This document shows, one piece after another, positions 61,086-64,000 of a stretch of DNA of 64,000 nucleotides. The notes below the pieces were generated by a model. It saw only the letters and a list, made by a program, of their open reading frames with translations, ran no database searches and had not been told where the DNA came from. The stretch covers positions 4,088,501 through 4,152,500 of the forward strand of contig CM067526.1 in the NCBI GenBank assembly GCA_034509925.1, read 5' to 3'. This DNA comes from Hirudinaria manillensis. Lineage: Eukaryota; Annelida; Clitellata; Hirudinida; Hirudinidae. Both the position numbers and the translations under genes were made by a program. Position 1 is the stretch's first letter. Every line of letters begins with the position of its first letter.

Positions 61086-64000
61086 CTGTAGACCAAGTGA
61101 TGGGGGGAGTTGAGTGGACATGGGTGGGCCGTGACGTCACCTGGAATTGAAAGGCGATTGGCTGACGAGAAGTATTGAATTGAATATTTTGTGAAATTTA
61201 TTATTATTATTATTTCTATTGGTTTTAATTATTATTTAAGTGAATGAGCTATTTTAAATATATAATATACGGTCTTGGCTTGGATTCTTCTGTCAGTTAG
61301 TACACCCTGGCTCAACATTAATGTGATCTCATACGTGCTTATCACACTCAGGTACGTGCAAATAATATTTTGTTATTATATTTCATATACTTGGAATTCT
61401 CAATTTCTTCAAATTCTCCAATGAATTCATATTTATTATCGTGTCTTTCGTTGTACTCTGTTAGATAATTTATTTATTTATTATTATTATTATTATTATT
61501 GTTACAATTATTATTGGTCTTGTTGTTATTGTTCTTAGGACTGGTACCTATATCCAGAGATGACGTGACTTTCTATTGATTTGTGACATGTGCCTGCATG
61601 TGCCACTGACGTCTTGCTTGAAGATAGATTTCAAGATTTCAAGATGCTTCGAGATTTTTTGATAGTTTCTGATTTTCAACACTTGATCAGGTGCCGCAAT
61701 GATGATAATAATGATGAAGATGATGGTGATGATGATTAATAATAATAATAATAATAATAATAAATATTAATATTATTATTATTATTATTATCGTTCTCGT
61801 AAGTTTAAATTAAACATCAAACAAAGTCGCTGCTAAAATATTCTGGAATTAGAAAATACGATTATAACATTTTCATAATTTAAGATCCTTTGCGATGATG
61901 GTTGCTTGGACTTGAAGTTGTTGGCGTTCTTTTAAAGGAGAGAAAATGGAGCAGATTCATTGCAGCAAATTTCTTCCGAGAAACATTTGAAGCGTGCCTC
62001 ATTCATGGGTGCTCCATAAAACATCTGAACATCTTCAAACATTGGGGACAAAAAGCCCGCTGGGTCCTCCCAAGTCCCCCGTCACTTCCCTCTGTCACTC
62101 TTCGATTCACTCTTTCATTCTTTCATCCATTCATCCATCCATTCATTCGTTCACTCTCTCTTCCATTATTCTTGTCCACCCGATCACAACTAAATATATC
62201 ATGAATACGCCGGTATTGAGTACGCAAAATGAAATCCAATCCTTGCTTTCGCGAGTACTTAATTTACGAGTGGAGGAAGTGAAGGGGATTATGAAGGTTG
62301 TTGGAGGTGATGTACTCAATGAGGATTGATTGCAATCAGTTCATCATATTGAGGATTATTGATTGTAATGGGAATTATCGAATTTAAAGAGTTTTATTGC
62401 TTATAATAAGGATTAATGATTGTTGTAAAGATTAATATTTTTTAATATGTTGAGTATAATGACAATAATTATTATTATCATAAAATAACAATAATAATTA
62501 ATAACAATATTAATATATTATTATAAAACACTTGCTTTTCAGCTGTTCTCATTATCCAACCTACAATAACAATTCTGATTGTAATTGCAACTCCAAACCT
62601 CCGATAATTCAATTGGTGTTAACTATTACTATTAATTATAATTATAATAATATTAATAATTATTATTGTTATTATATTGTTGTGATTGTATTTTATTTAT
62701 TTTCCTCCTTTATACTGTTGAGCGCAAATAAACATGACGAAGATGTCTGCTGAAGAATTTATAAATAGTATAATTAATTTATGAATAAAATAATTAATTT
62801 TATTAATGAAATAATTAATTTGTAATAAATATATTAATTAATTTTACAACAACTAATTCTTATTAAATTATTATTGATAAATATTTATTGTTTATTGTAA
62901 TAATTATTTTTATAAATAATAATTTATAATTTTAATTATAGTTATTAAATTATAATAATAATTTATAATTTTAATTATAGTTATTAAATTATAATAATAA
63001 TTTTAAAATATTTATAAATTTACCGGGGTAATAAAGTTACGCGATGAATTTAAATATTAAATCTGTCCTCACTTCTGACTCTTAAAAGTTGAGCATGCAT
63101 TTGAAGTTAGGAATTCATCTTGAAATTTGTTGACAAATGCATTTTAAAGAAGATATTTTTGTCATTAAGACAAACATTGGAATATAGGATTTCGCAATGA
63201 ATGGACCAGGAATCGATTTCAGAGTTTAATATTTGCAAAGAAAGAAAAAAATATTTAATTTCCTAAAATAAGAAAGAAAACGCAAACATGGAAATCGTAT
63301 CGAATCTTTCAGATGATTTCACGTGGAGCCCGGAAAGTGGAAAGGCGATAAATCAGGGAATCAACAACAGCAACAACACAACAAGAGAAGCAACAACAAC
63401 AGAAACAACAGAGGACGAGGCGAATCACTTGCAGTATTAATTCGGCTGTTGTTAACGTTGTTGTTATTGTTGTTGCAGGGTGTTGTAATGTTGTTGTTGA
63501 CATCTCAATGTCGCTATTTACGGGTAAAATGTTAAAAATGATTTTAAAAATGAATCTTCTTTATTCTACTTAGCTTAACAATAAATTTCAGCAACAATCC
63601 GTTCAGAAGCGTGAGCAGAAGTTGAAGGTCACGGAAAGTCAAAGGTCAGGAAAATTTTAGGTCAACACGGGCCAGCATTTATTTTATTTTCTCACTTTAA
63701 TTGCATCTTTGGGACACCAAAGAAAATGGGATTTTCCAAAGCTATCCAAAACACAAACGTCGAAAATTTCAATGTTTTTTTTGTTTTGTGATTTGATTTT
63801 TATTCTCAGAAAAGGAATTGGAATGTTGGATTGGTTGATGAAAATGTTGTCAACATCAACAACAACAACATCAACAACAACATTAACAACAGCAACAACA
63901 TCAACACCTAATTCAGACCAATCACTTAATCAGACGTATTAACATCACGTGACCGCGTCAAAGGCATTACGGAATTTCCAAACTTTCACTTTAAACGAGC
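61086..64000. other. Right end: upstream intron or flank of the cysteine-rich gene
   Basis: No exon is certain. The first recognised exon starts mid-codon, so at least one exon lies further upstream, here or beyond the window. Two weak minus-strand candidates are about 61280-61360 (peptide with EITLMLSQGVLTDRRIQ) and 61905-62030 (FKCFSEEICCNE). The rest holds (TAA)n at 61739-61795, AT-rich DNA, a 39-bp direct duplication (62921-62998), and CAACAA/GTTGTT blocks at 63360-63500 and 63850-63905. Confidence 0.4.
62921..62998. repeat. 39-bp direct tandem duplication
   Basis: Two essentially identical copies of an AT-only unit beginning AATTTATAATTTTAATTATA, at 62921 and 62960. It is non-coding. 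Confidence 0.85.

Overview
The window is nuclear DNA of an animal, most likely an invertebrate bilaterian. Every protein-coding gene except one is split by short, AT-rich GT-AG (occasionally GC-AG) introns. The protein families (myotubularin-like, ADAM, EVI5, RNF103, METTL21) are metazoan, and introns and spacers are full of (TAA)n, (TCA)n and (ATCA)n microsatellites. I cannot name the species. A fragmentary gene at the right end resembles a protein family I remember from arthropods and other protostomes, which leans towards a protostome; this is inference.

Layout, left to right. 1-1.2 kb: non-coding. 1.2-1.9 kb (+): single-exon METTL21-type protein lysine methyltransferase. 2.3-7.2 kb (-): 15-exon myotubularin-related pseudophosphatase of the MTMR10/11/12 group, 893 aa as spliced here. 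8.2-10.5 kb (-): 7-exon fructose-1,6-bisphosphatase, 340 aa. 12.6-24.0 kb (-): 23-exon catalytically competent ADAM metalloprotease-disintegrin of the ADAM9/12/19 (meltrin) type, 1492 aa with a very long cytoplasmic tail. 24.6-27.1 kb (+): 2-exon RNF103 membrane RING-H2 ubiquitin ligase, divergent from the ADAM with about 650 bp between start codons. 27.1-31.1 kb: non-coding. 31.1-46.0 kb (+): 20-exon EVI5 RabGAP, 1219 aa. 46.3-50.5 kb (-): a full-length, apparently intact 4.2-kb non-LTR retrotransposon with a restriction-like endonuclease domain, inserted in a (TAA)n microsatellite and flanked by an 11-bp direct repeat. 53.0-61.1 kb (-): at least eight exons of a cysteine-rich, probably extracellular protein whose two ends I could not fix. 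The rest, to 64 kb, is repeat-rich non-coding DNA.

The exon structures of the MTMR-like, FBP, ADAM, RNF103 and EVI5 genes were joined by hand from splice signals, and each assembled length is a multiple of three with consistent phases. The genes do not form a functional unit; they act in methylation, phosphoinositide scaffolding, gluconeogenesis, ectodomain shedding, ER-associated ubiquitination and Rab regulation. The most interesting objects are the intact microsatellite-targeted retrotransposon, the poorly characterised cysteine-rich gene, the roughly 695-residue ADAM tail, and a local excess of the palindrome TGACGTCA.
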